DNA from: Ceratorhiza oryzae-sativae | Taxonomy: Eukaryota > Basidiomycota > Agaricomycetes > Cantharellales > Ceratobasidiaceae | Assembly (NCBI GenBank): GCA_030998015.1 | Contig: JARWMV010000243.1 | Span: 620,001 to 684,000 of the forward strand | Direction: 5' to 3' | Length of the DNA: 64,000 bases | Shown here: positions 47,863 through 60,500 of the stretch, piece after piece | Layout: each line of letters opens with the position of its first letter | Numbering within the stretch: the first letter of the stretch is position 1 | Translations under genes and position numbers: made by a program | The notes under the pieces: model-generated | Told to the model about the DNA's origin: nothing | The model's input: the letters and a program-made list of their open reading frames with translations, nothing else | The model's database searches: none

Positions 47863-48785
47863 CTAAGACTTGGATGAAGCTTCGAGTTCTCGTTGCAGGC
47901 GATCGATCTTAGCGTCCAATTTTTCCCCCCTCTGCTGGAGACGCTCGAGGTACTCCTTGTCGTTCAGTCGGGTAAGGGGCACTACGTGCGAGATGGTATC
48001 GAGAATTTTCTGGGATAGGGTTTTAGGGGGTGATTTGATCGTTGGGGGTGATGTAGGTACGAATTGTGTCGACGGTGGTGATACGATTGATGCAGGGACA
48101 GGCGTATTGGCGACATACCGAATCCGCTGCACGGACAGTTCGTTGGCGGCATACTGCAAAATAGTGCATACCAGAGTGGCTGTCGTAGCTCCTGGAACGA
48201 TTCCTCGCGCACCCCCTGTATTTGTCCGATCAATTTAGTTGGGGGGGGGGGGGCATTTCAATGGGCTCAGGACAGACTCACGCCTCCAATAGTTTAGGCC
48301 TGCTCCAGTTAAAGCTCCCGAAATGGCGGTGTCCAACAACTTGCTTTGGCGAATTGCACCAAGTTCATCTACGGGGCCGACGCTCGTGGGCGTTAAAGTC
48401 GAAGGAAACGGAGGAGCAATGCCTAGAGTGGCTCTTCGACGAGCGTATTCAGGTGTGTCGAGCGAGAGAAGGAGCGCGGGGCTGATCGCATATTCCCTTA
48501 GTGCTGCCGACATCGAGGGGTCAGACATTGCGGACCCAAGACAAGCACTGGGGAAAGATGTACGGCACCGAAGAAGGAGAGTCCTGCTATCCCACTGTTG
48601 ATGCCTGCTGCGAATCCCATGAGGGAGGCTGATTGGGATTTAGCGAGCGCATAGGATGCGCCGCCGAGTGCACCAGCAAAGACTGAAGATTCGCGAAGAG
48701 TGAGACAGAAAACGAGCGGATTGGCGTGATACTTACATGTACCCAGTGTTCCTAGCGACACGATTATAGCTGCATTTGGGTCCAT
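47863..48785 (-). CDS. Tim17/22-like mitochondrial membrane protein
   Basis: Four exons (48737..48785, 48569..48682, 48282..48503, 47863..48215) join in phase to 245 residues. Glycine-rich hydrophobic helices are typical of the Tim17/Tim22/Tim23 fold: FAGALGGASYALAKSQSAS, MGFAAGINSGIAGLSFF, ISGALTGAGLNYWRGGARG, VPGATTATLVCTILQY. The C-terminus forms a charged coiled coil (LNDKEYLERLQQRGEKLDAK, IDRLQRELEASSKS). I cannot assign it to Tim17, Tim22 or Tim23 proper. It looks like one of the uncharacterised fungal relatives. Intron 3 contains a 13-base G/C homopolymer (48241-48253). Confidence 0.7.
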
Positions 48786-48937
48786 CGAGGTCGAATTTAC
48801 GGGGCCAAGACTGGGCTCAAGTTAGCGCCCGGTATCAACTCTTGCTGGCGACTGCGGTTGGCAGTGCCGTAGTTTGAATCTTGTCTACCACACTGGGTTG
48901 GAGCACACTAGACCTCAATTAATTGCTAGCAACGAAC

Positions 48938-51195
48938 ATGGAGCCTAATGTCTTGCATAAATCGTCTATTTCACTATTGGAGGTTCAAGCAACCGACGCC
49001 CACCTGAGCTCCATGATAAACACTGCTCTCCTGGACAAAGTAGTTCGAAAGCATCTATCTAACTCTGCAGGAGATCAGAAGCTACATTTATGCAACAGCA
49101 GTTTGGCTCGCGAAGACTCCTCAGAGATAGCGGCCATTCTCGAGCAAATGGGTATTCATGTACATCAGGCCACTTTCCGTCATATCAACGAGAGAGAGAT
49201 GCCATTGGATACATTAGGCAATAACGACAGTGTTGATAGTGATTACGATCATCCAGGCGAAGATGCTAGTGATAGGAATAGTGAATTCGGCATGGAAGAG
49301 CCGGTCCCTGCGCAATCGTATCTCGCTGGCCTGCTAACTGGGGAAGTCCGTCTTGCCATCCCAAATGAAAATGTGAGCTATCCGACACAGATGCAATAAT
49401 CTCTCTAATTCATACTAGCCTATAGTTGATCATACTGAATCCCAAAATTTAGAGAGTCATCCAAAGGTAAGTGGGTTCGATTAATGCCATTATCTAATGT
49501 ACCGTTAAGGCAACCCAGGAATTGGCAGAGAGCGTGACATACGGTGAAAGTATCAGTCTGCGCATGGCGAGCTTACCAGAGGAAGAATGTTTCAGTGCGC
49601 GTGCGAGTTCAGAAATATCAGCATTGCCCGAATCGTCCACTCGTGACCAAATTTCCATGTTGCAATCGATTGAATCATGGCTTCCTAGCCTCTCAAAGCT
49701 GGAGCTCCAGGTTTCGACTCTTAAAAAAAATTGGTCCCTATCTGAAGCAAACAGGATATCCGTTGTTCGCTTCGAGTGGTACGAGTCAAGAGATGGCGGC
49801 GATGACTTCTTGCTTATGCAACTAGAGTCTACATTGGGTGGACAGAAGAACTTGGACATATGGATGCGCCTAGGCCGAAGACCCAAACTCTCCATTGACG
49901 ATCTCGCGATGGCAATATAAGGAGCTTCGCCAACGAAACTGAATCGGAAGACATGGCTAGTTTTTCTTGCAACAAAGTCGAGCTCATGAATAGGGAGGAT
50001 GGGATTTTTCGCATGAAGCAAGCGGTTGAACAGCCTATACCTCTATCGTATGCTCTTGCCACACTTGATCGCACACATACAAACCTAGCCTCAAGGGTGA
50101 GTCTTTTCTTTTGATCGACTCCTAGTGTGCATTTGGCTAAAAGTAATGTCAGGCAAACAATAGCTGGTTGCGGGCTCTGTTCAATATCCTTGCAGCACAG
50201 CAATTTTGTGAACCAGTATATCTTCGACTTAACCGACAATGCCACAGTCCCCCTAAACGACCTATTATCGCTGAAAAACAACTCGGGGCGATAAGTCACA
50301 CCACTGGTCAAGAAACCAACACGACCCCACCATTATCTTTTCATTCTGAATTTCTTGCGTCTAGAATGGATAAACAACGTGTCACATCCCCATGCTCAGA
50401 GATTACGGTGGCCGAACTTCGCGATCGATGGCCACCGTCGAAGCTCCGCCGTTTACGTGTCATTCATCTGAAGCGCTACGAGTCCGAAGTTAGTCTCGAC
50501 AACTTTTTGTTTATCCAGTTAGCATCGACAGCGACGGTGCACAGCCAGGACGCATGGATTCGCTTGGAACGACGAGCCAGTGATACAAAGTTACGGTCCT
50601 TTGTCGAACCATCTAATTCGAAACTCGGTGGATGTGTGTTCGCTGACGTTGCGGTTGTCTCATACAACAAATGGGATCTTGAGGGAAACGAGAGCAAATC
50701 ATTTTACCTGAAGGAGCAGATCGGGGATCCGATCCCGTTTTCATTCATGTTGGACATCTTTGATCTTGTATCCGAGATTGGGGCTCCAGGAGTAAGCTGC
50801 TTCGTCCATATCCTACCATTGACTGATTTTCGGTGGTACAGGTGAATAGTAGCTGGGTTTACGCCTCACTCATTATGGGTGCAGCTCGCCAATTTCATAG
50901 ATGTGCCGACTCTGGTAACCTACACATACACGACCCTTCCGAGGAGCTTTCCCAAAGGGCTCTTTTCGATCCAGAAAACCAAACATTTCGTCAGGGAGGA
51001 GAGATCAGACTCGATGAGAGACTACCCGCGTACCCGATGGATGGTGCCCCATTTTTGACTCATAGCCAAGTAGGAACCAAGTCTCAACATCGTACTCGAG
51101 TCGCGTCTAACTTGTCAACCCATTTCTATCAGATAAGTCTCCACGCCGAAAGTCCGATCGAGGTACAACAAGGGCTAGAGAGTGAGGGGGATTGA
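48938..51195 (+). CDS. Trp-Cys family protein B with two fused domains (both Ser in place of Cys)
   Basis: Exons 48938..49372, 49419..49466, 49510..50096, 50153..50791 and 50842..51195 encode about 687 residues. Domain 1: ISVVRFEWYESRDGGDDFLL, DIWMRLGRRPKL, EDMASFS, PLSYALATLDRTHTNL, then after an intron ANNSWLRALFNILAAQ. Domain 2: ITVAELRDRWPPSKLRRLRV, KRYESEVSLDNFLFIQL, DAWIRLERRASD, ADVAVVS, PFSFMLDIFDLVSE, then after an intron VNSSWVYASLIMGAAR. Both domains match A1-A3. Exon 4 runs without a stop from the end of domain 1 through most of domain 2, so this is one gene. Exon 3 is one base short. Restoring an A near GCAATATAAG (about 49915) rejoins the domain; as written it stops at 49920. 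Confidence 0.72.
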
Positions 51196-51620
51196 GTTAT
51201 TCTTTAGTGAGGCAAATGTTCTAGCCATTATTTCCATATCATTCCGTCTCTTCGAACTGTCTTTGATGATACGCATATTTCCCCCCAACACACTTGATAC
51301 TGCAATTTGGTCGCCCTGTGCGCGGTTTCCTTTCTATTTATCCTCGGTCGGTGATATCCTCGCTCAGTTTAGCCGGGACGGCACGTGCAAGAGTTGGAGA
51401 CTCCAATGGCAATATAGATATCTTGAATACGATGTGTCTATAGTGCATATAATTAGATTCTAACTCGGGTTTCGCGGCCGGGGTCGTCAAAGGGTCAGTC
51501 GTTGGTTGTATTAACATAGTCTCACGGGGGTTGGCAGGACACCTTGGCGAAAAGGCGAGTCGTTCGGGCAACGTTGATCTCAAGGGATGCATAGATGATA
51601 ATAAATACATCACGAGAACA
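51196..51620. other. Intergenic between converging genes
   Basis: 3' flanks of the tandem-domain gene and the hydrolase gene. No gene recognised. Confidence 0.5.
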
Positions 51621-52973
51621 TTAGAGCTGTTGAATCCACGCAACAACCTTTTGAAGCGTATGACTGCGCTCAGGCTCCCAAACCGTAAACGCAACAAAGT
51701 CGTGGATCGCATCTGGCACTTCATCATAGACTATTGCTCCCTCCGGCACGTTGTCCGATATACGACGAGCGAGTATCCTAATGTCGTCGATCAGAGCCTC
51801 GGCGTCTCCACTAACAATGTATGTGGGTGGAAATTCACTGAAAAGGCTATTGAGTAATGTGGGAGTGGTATGTAGTGAGGCTGGCGTGAGGTACGGATTC
51901 TGGAGGGCCTCCTCAGGTAGGAGGCTGAGTGGATCAAAGAGCGCACCCTTGGCGTAAGCGCCCCCTGAATACTGCGACTTGATCCAACCATTGAGGTAGT
52001 CACACGTTCCGGCATTAGGAGGGCCTCGACCACTAGCAAACTCGTAATACGTTCCCATCGGGTCTGCCCAGGGGGAGAACAAGAGCAGTCCCCCGGGCAT
52101 GCCGAGACCAAGATGTGGATTGTCTCGAGGGTATCGAACGAGTGTCAAGGCGAGATGTGCCCCTGCGCTATCGCCAGAAACGATAATATTTTGGGGTTTG
52201 AAACGAAGTCGTTGAGTGACTTGGACATAGCTAGACAAGGCGTCGAGAAAAGGCGCTGCAAATGATATGGGTGTCGAAGTATACGGAGAAGCGGTGCAGA
52301 GCCTGTAGTCGACCGAGATTGCCCTAGAAAGATTCGATGCCCCACGGCCGAGCAAATCTCGCACTATGTTAGAAGTCGGATCTTTGGGATGTGCTGATCC
52401 GTGCTTATAGTACAATCGCATGATGTGAACGCACTGCATCGCAGCAGAACTGATTTGATACTCACAATGTAAGATCCACCATGAAAATGTATAATTATTT
52501 TCTCGCCATCACCAGCAAGCTGTGTAGACCCATCGACAGCCCAATTGCCATATCCATAAGCTGGTATGCGCACCCCCACCGTTTGGGTAGTTTGAGCGAA
52601 CCGTTTAAGCTCCCCAGCGATAAGGTTTGCTGGAGCCGGTTCAATCCACATGAAACACGCCCCTTTGCACTCATTTGGAGGAACCTCCTTCGTTAAATCG
52701 CTGCCCCGGAACCATCCTGTGCGAGTTGAAAGTTCTACTCGAACTATTAAACTTTTCGGCTTCTCCGCATTATTCAATTGATTTACCGTTTGTGGATTTG
52801 AGGAGTTCCAGCATGATTGCCTTTTTCCATGACCATGAGGACCTTGGCCGATTACGAGGAATGAGATAGAGCAAGGCCCAGAACGGCAGCTGGACTATAA
52901 CCTTTACGACTCTGAACGTAAAATACCCGGTGCGAAATGGCTCTTTACAAGTAAGAGGCAGTCGCTCAGGCAT
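51621..52973 (-). CDS. Alpha/beta hydrolase fold-3 (hormone-sensitive lipase-like) esterase
   Basis: The start at 52973 gives MPERLPLTCKEPFRTGYFTF and a hydrophobic anchor (VVKVIVQLPFWALLYLI), so the enzyme is probably membrane-bound. The oxyanion motif HFHGGSYI is followed after an intron by the nucleophile elbow SGDSAGAHLAL, the acid-side block FPPTYIVSGDAEALIDD and the His block AIHDFVAF. The set and order fit the HSL-like branch, which includes fungal steryl-acetate esterases; the substrate is not determined. The first intron (from GTAAATC, about 44 bases) joins KSTN to RVELSTRTGWFRG. It ends VVAWIQQL-stop at 51621. Confidence 0.85.
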
Positions 52974-53439
52974 GGTGTTCGAGTGGATAGTGGGCAGTTG
53001 AAGTGCTACAAGTGATCACTTAGGAAATGCCGGTAATAGTATAGCCGGCCATAACCGAAACACAGGCAAAGGCTACATATGGCGGCTAACCCAAAATAAA
53101 ACAGACGCATTTCGTTCGAATATGTATATATGCGCACTTCAAGTCTTCTGGAATCGTTAAGCGGGTACCTAATCGAACGTCTAACAACACCACCCATACG
53201 AGCACCACGGTCGATGCCGGATGTTCATATCACCAGTAGCATCACGAGAAAACAACCAAAGATATAGTATAGTTGCTCCATATACAACAAACTAGTCCAA
53301 AGAGTGAATGACATGTACTGAGGTGCTACCATGAATGACCAAGTAATCCGTTGGCTTTCGTTATACGCAAACCTTTCGATTTGAGCATACTTGTAATCCG
53401 ATCTCTCATTACAATACTGCCTAGGGAAAATGAAAAAGT
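52974..53439. other. Intergenic
   Basis: Upstream of the hydrolase. Short open frames (53006-53197 minus) are featureless. Confidence 0.4.
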
Positions 53440-54600
53440 GCAGCCTCCCTTAGGCCTAAGTATAACTCCGAGATCTTCTATATAACCGGACTAGGATGCG
53501 ATGGTTCTTGGCCCCAGAATGAAGTTTGACGTTTAGTTCTGAGGTGAAGAGCATGGTACCGGCGTTTGTGACAGCTATACTATCCAACGTTCTCACCACG
53601 TCGGCTAAGATTAGAATAAGTAACGAACCTCATTCATCCGGAGGTTGAACCCTGACTGTTGGGCCACCCCCCAACAGCGTTGACGACTAAATCGGCCACG
53701 ATGCGTTTGCCATGAGCTGTTGCCGCGTATCCTTCCTCGGCAATTACATCCAGAGATATCTTGTCCCCCCAAAATAAGATCCAGCTCGCGATGTTTCATA
53801 ACGTTTAAAAGAAATGTAAGGGACTTGCCAGCGTGATTCTTATTCATGAGTTCTTTTCTACCGTGCACGAGGGTAACATTATTCTGTAGATGGTAGTTGC
53901 GTGTCTCGCCAGCATACTCTAAAATATCATTCACACCAGTTGTTGCAAGAAAGCCCATGTGTCATAAGGCTTCGTCACCCACCGCTCTACGGCGCCACGA
54001 TCTTTTATTTTTTAAGAGTGGAGCAGAATCAGGGTCGCCTATAACAGAAGGGGCCCAAATGTGATACACAAATTCACGGTTCGCACTGAGGTCCCACAGC
54101 CAAAACAGGATTTGATCGGCTCCACAACAACTGTCCGATTTTTGACCGCAAATATGAGAATTAAATTACAGCCATAATGGCAAAAGGGGCCCACCCATGT
54201 GTTCCTAAAAAAGAGACATCGTGAGTGTAGAGATGCACTGAGCCCGGTGCTGCCACCCCCAGCCATGAGTATATTCTGAGCTACCTCCAGTCGCCACCTG
54301 AACGAGCGCAAATGCTGCAACCCGGTTGCTCGGGTGTCAGGCGTGTTCGTTGATCCAGTCCAGATGGTGCCCGTCGCCGAGGCCAAGTACTCGTACGGAA
54401 TGTATGCGCCAGAATCAGCAGTGACGTTTGAATGGCTGATTGATCTTGCGGTTGAGCGTACCAGGCGGATGGGGGTAGGGTTGAACACCCTGTTGTCGGG
54501 GGTGAGGCTGGCTTCTTCAAGATTGCCTTGATCCGTGGCTGTTGTCCGCTGGCGAGTGGGATGAATGTGTTGGGTATATGCGTGAGTGCTGAACATGTAT
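53440..54600 (-). pseudogene. Remnant of an AIF/FSP1-like FAD-NAD(P)H oxidoreductase
   Basis: Two halves are recognisable. The 5' half (54240-54520) reads IPYEYLASATGTIWTGS, TGLQHLRSFRWRLEVAQNIL, MAGGGSTG, matching the substrate-side block and NAD-binding glycine motif of the AIFM2 family. The 3' half (53620-53920) reads YAGETRNYHLQNNVTLVHG and, after removing one G from a run of six, LILGDKISLDVIAEEGY and VVNAVGGWPNSQGST. About 300 bases without similarity separate the halves, where the family has none. The N-terminal FAD-binding segment and the last part after about NHRIL (53480) are missing. I read this as a decayed gene with an insertion and truncated ends. Confidence 0.6.
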
Positions 54601-55314
54601 TACGATGAGGGCTGGCCGGTGAGCATAATAGTCACGCTTCTCGACCATGACTATAACCGGCCGGTGTGAGCCAAACTTATAGAATAGGTTAGTGCAGGGT
54701 CAAAGTGATGCGTTTCAGGGTTAATCTTCTTTTGTGATTTTACAACAAGTAGAAGACCCAGACCACTTGAAGCAAAAGGTTAGTTAGTCATAGCGCATAT
54801 ATCCTGTTAGGATATTGGGGCAGACGTGCCAACAATACCTATATTCTTGAACTTGGTATGATGAGGGAGTGCGAGAGGTATAGAAGAGGATAAAGCGATG
54901 GTGTGCAGTTTCTGTCGAGCTGGTCTAGAAAGTTATTTAATATCTGACTGTAGATAACTGCCCAGCGGTCGGGTTTTCGAGGGCAAAGTACCCCAAGCTA
55001 ATTCGAGCAGTCGCGTTTGGTCAGCAAGCCGTCTTCACCTCGCTGATGATACCCCTGTCAGCTAGCGAGCAAGGACACAGTCGAGTTGATGACAGCCCGT
55101 AAGACAATCGAATTTGATGGCTGGCCACCAGCTTGTCTAATTATAGAAGTGATCGAGTACCTAACTGGTGACATGGCTGACTACAAAACAGGATGTGGCG
55201 TGCTACACTACTCGCGTAAACCGGGTAAAAGAAAAAAACCTCATTATTGGCATCTAGTATCCATTAAAAAACACTCGTAAACCGAAACCAGTCTAATCCA
55301 AGTCCATCGCCGAG
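54601..55314. other. Intergenic
   Basis: AT-rich spacer. The missing FAD-binding part of the oxidoreductase remnant was not found here. An open frame at 55086-55280 plus is featureless. Confidence 0.4.
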
Positions 55315-57218
55315 TCACCGCCTCTTGGCCACAATCTTGGTCACAGCACCCTTGACGATCCCAGCTGCCTTTTCAACGTCTTTTCTTGCCAGCGCGGCGC
55401 TGCACACAATCTTGATGCTTGGCCTGGGTTCGACAGTTTCTTGACCACGTAGTCTCCTTGCACGGGTGATGAGCACGCCTTGGCCAAGCATTCATCAACG
55501 ATTTGTTGGAGGATGGACTCTTCGGCTGGAATGTCGAATGCCGGCGCGTTGGGAACGACGAGCTGGTGCGGATTGCTCTTTTGCGTTGGTAGGATTTCGG
55601 CGGCAGACGGGTGAAGCGAGGAAGACGCAGACTTGAGAGTAAAGTGGATAACGGGGCTAGCCGGGTGGGATGTAATGTCGATTTGGTCGATTTTTTCAAG
55701 TGCACCGCGCATGATGCGAGAGTTTTCATGAAGGGCTGCCAAGGCGGATGGTGTAGAAGTGAGGATGGAGATGGCCTCGGATCCAGCAACTGCAAGCATG
55801 GCAGGCAGGGCAGCAGAGAACACAAACGACGTTCCATTGATGCGCTATGGGAGGATCGAATTAGCCTTTGCTGGGGGGAAAAGAATAAAATACGTACTTG
55901 ATGACTGACGACGACCGATGAGCCCGCGCAGAACCCGCCAGCAGAGCAAAGACCATTTGCAATCGAGCCCACGAGCATGTCAACCTCCGTTGCCTGTGGG
56001 CTGCAGGTTGAGTAGAGAGAAAAAAAAAGATGAAGGGGCAGTTATGCGTACCGGAACATTGTACAACTCGGTCAAACCACGGCCGGTGCGTCCCATGGAG
56101 CCAAAGGAAACAGACTCGTCGAGGACAAGACGGTATTTGTACTTTTTCTTGAGTTCGATCTGAAAGCGGAGTCAGCTAGGCGCAAAATCATGGAGAGTCG
56201 ACGCACAATCTTGGGGAGATCGACCATCTGTCCGCTGTTTTCGAAAATGCCCTCGGTGACAATGAATCGCCTGGTCAACTTGGAACCCTTTTTCTTGGCC
56301 TCCTTGTCGACGCTTTCCAAAACGTCCTGGAGGCTCTTGAGGTCATTGTGGTCGTACCAGCGGATCGTGCTACGCGAGATCTGGAGGCCCCTCTGGATGG
56401 CAAAGTTGACACCCCGGTCGGCGACGATGATGTCTCCACGCTTGCAAAAAGCCGGAATGACAGACGAGATGGTGTGGAAAGCCTGGGAGTAGAGAATAGC
56501 CGCTTCTGTGCCGAGGAAGAAAGCAATGTCGCGCTCGAGTTGTATGTGGACGTCTGTTTGGTAAGGTGTGAGTGACTTGGTATGCTGGCTCAGTTGAGCA
56601 CGGTGAAAAAATGGAAGGTCGTCGTCGGCGTGCTCCAGCACGATGTTCTTTGTGTGTGGGAACAGGCAGGGGAGGGAGCGGATGGACATACCAATCGTGC
56701 CGTAGAATCCCGGAGGCCCGCAGCTACCGAGCCCATACTTGCGCAGCGTTTCGACGGCGCGCTCCTTGATAAAGTCGTTTCCTGCGAGGCCGGCAAAGTT
56801 GTACGACGCAAAGTTGAGGACCGTCTTGCCGTTGGTGAGTTTCGGTTTGGGACCAGAGGGGCCGGCGATGATGGGGACAGAGGCGAGGTCGGCCTGTTCT
56901 TCCGGCGTGATGGGTGTGCAGAGCGGCTCGGGGACCCACTCGTCTACCAGGTCGTCGATTTCCTGGCGGGTGCGTTAGCCAAGGTGCAAGGATTGGCAGA
57001 GCTAGACTGACCTTTTCAGAGAGCTTGACAAAGTTCTTTCCGGCCCTGTCGGATCGCGTGCGGTTCATAAGGAGCGTGCGGATGGCGAAAACGACCAGAA
57101 TGAGCTCGAGGATCGTGCGGAAGGGGTCGTTCTGGTGGGATGCCTTGACATAGCGCACGACAGCGGCAGAACCAGGTATGGCCATGAACGCCTGTTGGAT
57201 CTTGGAGAGCGACTCCAT
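55315..57218 (-). CDS. LCB1: Serine palmitoyltransferase subunit 1
   Basis: Non-catalytic partner of LCB2 in the first step of sphingolipid synthesis (serine plus palmitoyl-CoA), ER membrane. The start at 57218 gives [20 protein letters not shown] and the N-terminal membrane helix [16 protein letters not shown]. Family blocks: [102 protein letters not shown]. The usual PLP lysine is absent, as expected for LCB1. Near 55433 the frame must gain one base to continue into the expected C-terminus ([18 protein letters not shown] ... KIVAKRR, TGA at 55317..55315). Read literally it stops at 55341. Confidence 0.92.
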
Positions 57219-57592
57219 GGTCGTGGTGGGAATGAGACGAGCGGGAAGCGCCGGGATGGATAAGTGTGAGGTAAGTTGTGGTCACGTGTGGCGGGCCCAG
57301 TGAATACAGACGTGAATAGACCGCGCGGGCGTATAATTTTTTTGGGTGGCGGGTCAGGGCGGGATCGGGCGCGGGACCGAATGGCGCGAACGCGTCGGAC
57401 ACGCCTGTCTGTGCCGGTGACGCGTGTCAAACACCGGCGCGCCCACATCCGGAAATGCGATTGCAAATAGCTCATTGTTGAACCTGACAGGGTGCAATCA
57501 CAGCCAACCAGAACCAGAACCACGACTACCGAGGTACGGATTGTCTGGTCTACTGACTTTTTTTCCTGCGTCTGTAGTACGCAACACACAAG
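57219..57592. promoter_or_regulatory. Divergent promoter LCB1 / PH-domain gene
   Basis: 374 bases between two divergent starts. A TATA-like GTATAATTTTTTT lies near 57330. GC-rich on the LCB1 side. Evidence is position and composition only. Confidence 0.4.
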
Positions 57593-60500
57593 ATGTCTCG
57601 CAGACGGTCTGCGTTTGACACCGCAAGCTATGATTCAAGGTCGCCCAGCTACCACGACGACGAGTCGTTGCCACCCATCGGTGAGTAGAGCCACACGCAC
57701 GGCGGCGAGCATGGTGCTGAGTCCGTTCCAGGCTCCCCAGACATGTCTCACCGCTCGGGATCGTCGTACGTGCGCAGCCGCGGCGCATCCTCCCCCTCGT
57801 CGCATAGCCGCTCCCACTCGCAATTTTCGGCCAGCCACCGGGACGATGACTACTACGAGGGCGACTCCACGGTCGACTACGAAGGCGACTCGGTCGCCCA
57901 GGTAGAACAAAACATCCAGCTCGACGATGAAGAGGAAGACGACGACGAGGACTTTTACTCCGAAGCTGGTCCCACCACTGCTCGCACCCGGTCCCCCACC
58001 CGGTCGACCGCCTATTCCCACAGCCGAAGCCCAAGTCGCGCCCGCTCGGCCACCCAGACTTATACCCGCACCAACAGCCCTACTCGTACGTACGACAGCC
58101 GCAGTCAGACGTACGACGATGCCGACGACCGGACCTTTGACGGTGACCGGACGTACGACGACGACGATGCGCGCACGAATCGAACTAGTCGCACCTACGA
58201 CGACGCGCGAACAAACCCGACCTACGACGACGATGCGCGCACCAACAGGACGAGCCGCACCTACGACGATGCGCAAACGAATCCCACGTACGACGACGAC
58301 GCTCGTACCAATCGAACAAGCCGCACCTACGATGATGCCAGACTCACCGATCCAGTCGCTCCTACGACGACGCCCAAACTCAGCGCACCAGCCGTTCGTA
58401 CGACGACGCGCGAACCAATCCCACCTACGACGATGACAATCGTACGTACGACGACGATGCGCGCACGTACGACGATGATAATCGTACCTACGACGACGAC
58501 AATCGGACCTATGATGACGCTGCGAGCGAGGCGCGCACCTACGAGAAGGCGCTAGTGTCTACGACGACGGTCAGAGTGGGTATGGTGCTGGAAGTGCCGC
58601 GTATGACGACGGCGGGAGCGCGACCTATGATGACGGTCAGAGCGCGACACACGGTGAAGGCAAGAGTACCGCTTACAGCAACAGTGGCGGACGAAGCGAG
58701 GCATATAGCAACCACGGTGGCCGCAGCGAGGCCCACAGCAATAGCGGAGGACGCAGCGAAGCATATAGCAACAGTGGAGGAAGGAGCGAGGCCTACAGCA
58801 ATAGTGGCGGACGGAGTGAAGGATACAGCGGTGCCCGGAGCGAGGAATACAGTGCAACGCGCAGCGAAGGCTATAGCGCCACCGAAGCGAAGGATACAGC
58901 GGCACCCGCAGCGGCGCGTATGACGACGGCCGAAGCGACGCCCAGAGCGCCGGATACGACGATGCTCACAGCGCTGGGTACGACGACGCCCACACTTATG
59001 ACGAGGGAAGCGAGACCGGTAGCCGAGTAACCCACCGCTCCGAATCTCAAGCCGGGTACCCCCAGTCCGAGGCTCGTTCGGAGACTCAGGCTCAAAGCTA
59101 TGCACGCTCAGAGGGATTGGAGGATGCGCAAACCCAGTACTCGGTCGAGGACGATGGTGTATCTGGCACGTCTGGGTCATCAAGCCTGTCGCCCGAAGAG
59201 ATCCTTGCGTCGCTCCACGCCAAGACGCTCGATCCTATCAACTTTGAACGCAAGGTGCTCAGTACCGTGGAAGAACAAACCGAACGCAGCTCCAGCCAGC
59301 TCAGTCGCCAAAGCTCATTCCGACTTGGACCCGGTGCGTCTTTTTATAATCATTTCGCGGTCCGAGGTTACTGAAAACTGTAATTGCAATTCGTACGTAC
59401 AGGCAGCGATGTTTCGCGCCACACCGCCCGCTCTGGCCACGCTCGCGGATCGAGCGATGGCGCTTCGTTATTTTCACCTTCAACACATGGATCCTATCTT
59501 TCTCCCGGCGGCCTTGGTCAAACTCAGCCCTTGAGCCTCTTTTCCCCGCTCCTTCAACCCCCCAAAACCGACTCGCCCGTTCTAAAAGAAAAGGAGTCTC
59601 TCGAGTCGCTCAATCGCCACCCTAGCGCCTCTGTTGGTCGGCGTGCCGGTGAATTGATTGCATTCTTCGAGTCCGGAGCCAATGTTGGGTCTTCGAGCCG
59701 ACCCATTAGCCCAAACAAAAGCGAAGCGAGCTTTGTGAGCGCTGCTTCGGCGAGTGGTGAGAGGGCTGTGCCTGCTGGGCCAAGGAGCAGCACAAGTGGC
59801 AGTAGTTCCTATGGCCAGCTCCTTGCCTCCCCCAATAAGATGAGCCCGAGTCTGTCGACATTGACGAGGACTTTTGGCACCGGATCTGGAAGCAAGAGCG
59901 CCAGCGGAAGCGGAAGTTATACTGGATCAGGTACGTACCTCGTCGCATGTTTTCAACTCGCTTCTCACGCGCATAAATCGCAGGATCCGATTTGGGCTCG
60001 ACCGTCTCGTCTCCATTTGCCCGTTCGCGTGGTACTGGCGTTGGGCTTGGTTTTGACGCACTCTTTTCACCATCGTTCCCTGCTGCTCGTTCTGTCAGTC
60101 CATTCAGGCCTTTGTCGCCTACAAAGAGCGCGAGCGCTGCGAGCGGAAGCTATGCGAGCGGCACTCAGAGAGAGAGGGACGATGGGCGAAGCGAGACCTA
60201 CAGGTCGACTGGAAGTGCGCGCTCAGAGACGAACAGGTCGGATACCTATCGCTCGGAGACAAACAGGTCGGACACGTATCGTTCGGAGACCAATCGGTCG
60301 GACGCATACCGCTCGGAGAGCAACGCGTCCAACACGTTCAGGAGCGGCGGAAGCGATGCCTACCGTACAAACGCAAGTGAGACCCATCGCTCGAATGGCA
60401 GCGACACATATCGTACTGGGACCGGCGCGAGCGAGACCGTCACCGTTCGAAGCGCAGGCAGCGCCCGTTCTCGTTCCGTCGCGAGCGAGTCCTACCGCAG

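Noticed and set aside
48241..48253. Thirteen-base G run considered as a regulatory or replication signal
   Set aside because: Lies inside an intron of the Tim17-like gene; a plain homopolymer with no further structure.
57635..58276. Minus-strand Val/Arg/Gly-rich open frame with hydrophobic look
   Set aside because: Antisense of the Asp/Ser/Thr repeats of the PH-domain gene.
58539..59183. Minus-strand open frame of 214 codons over the repeat arrays
   Set aside because: Antisense of the SNSGGRSEAY and following repeats; no independent support.
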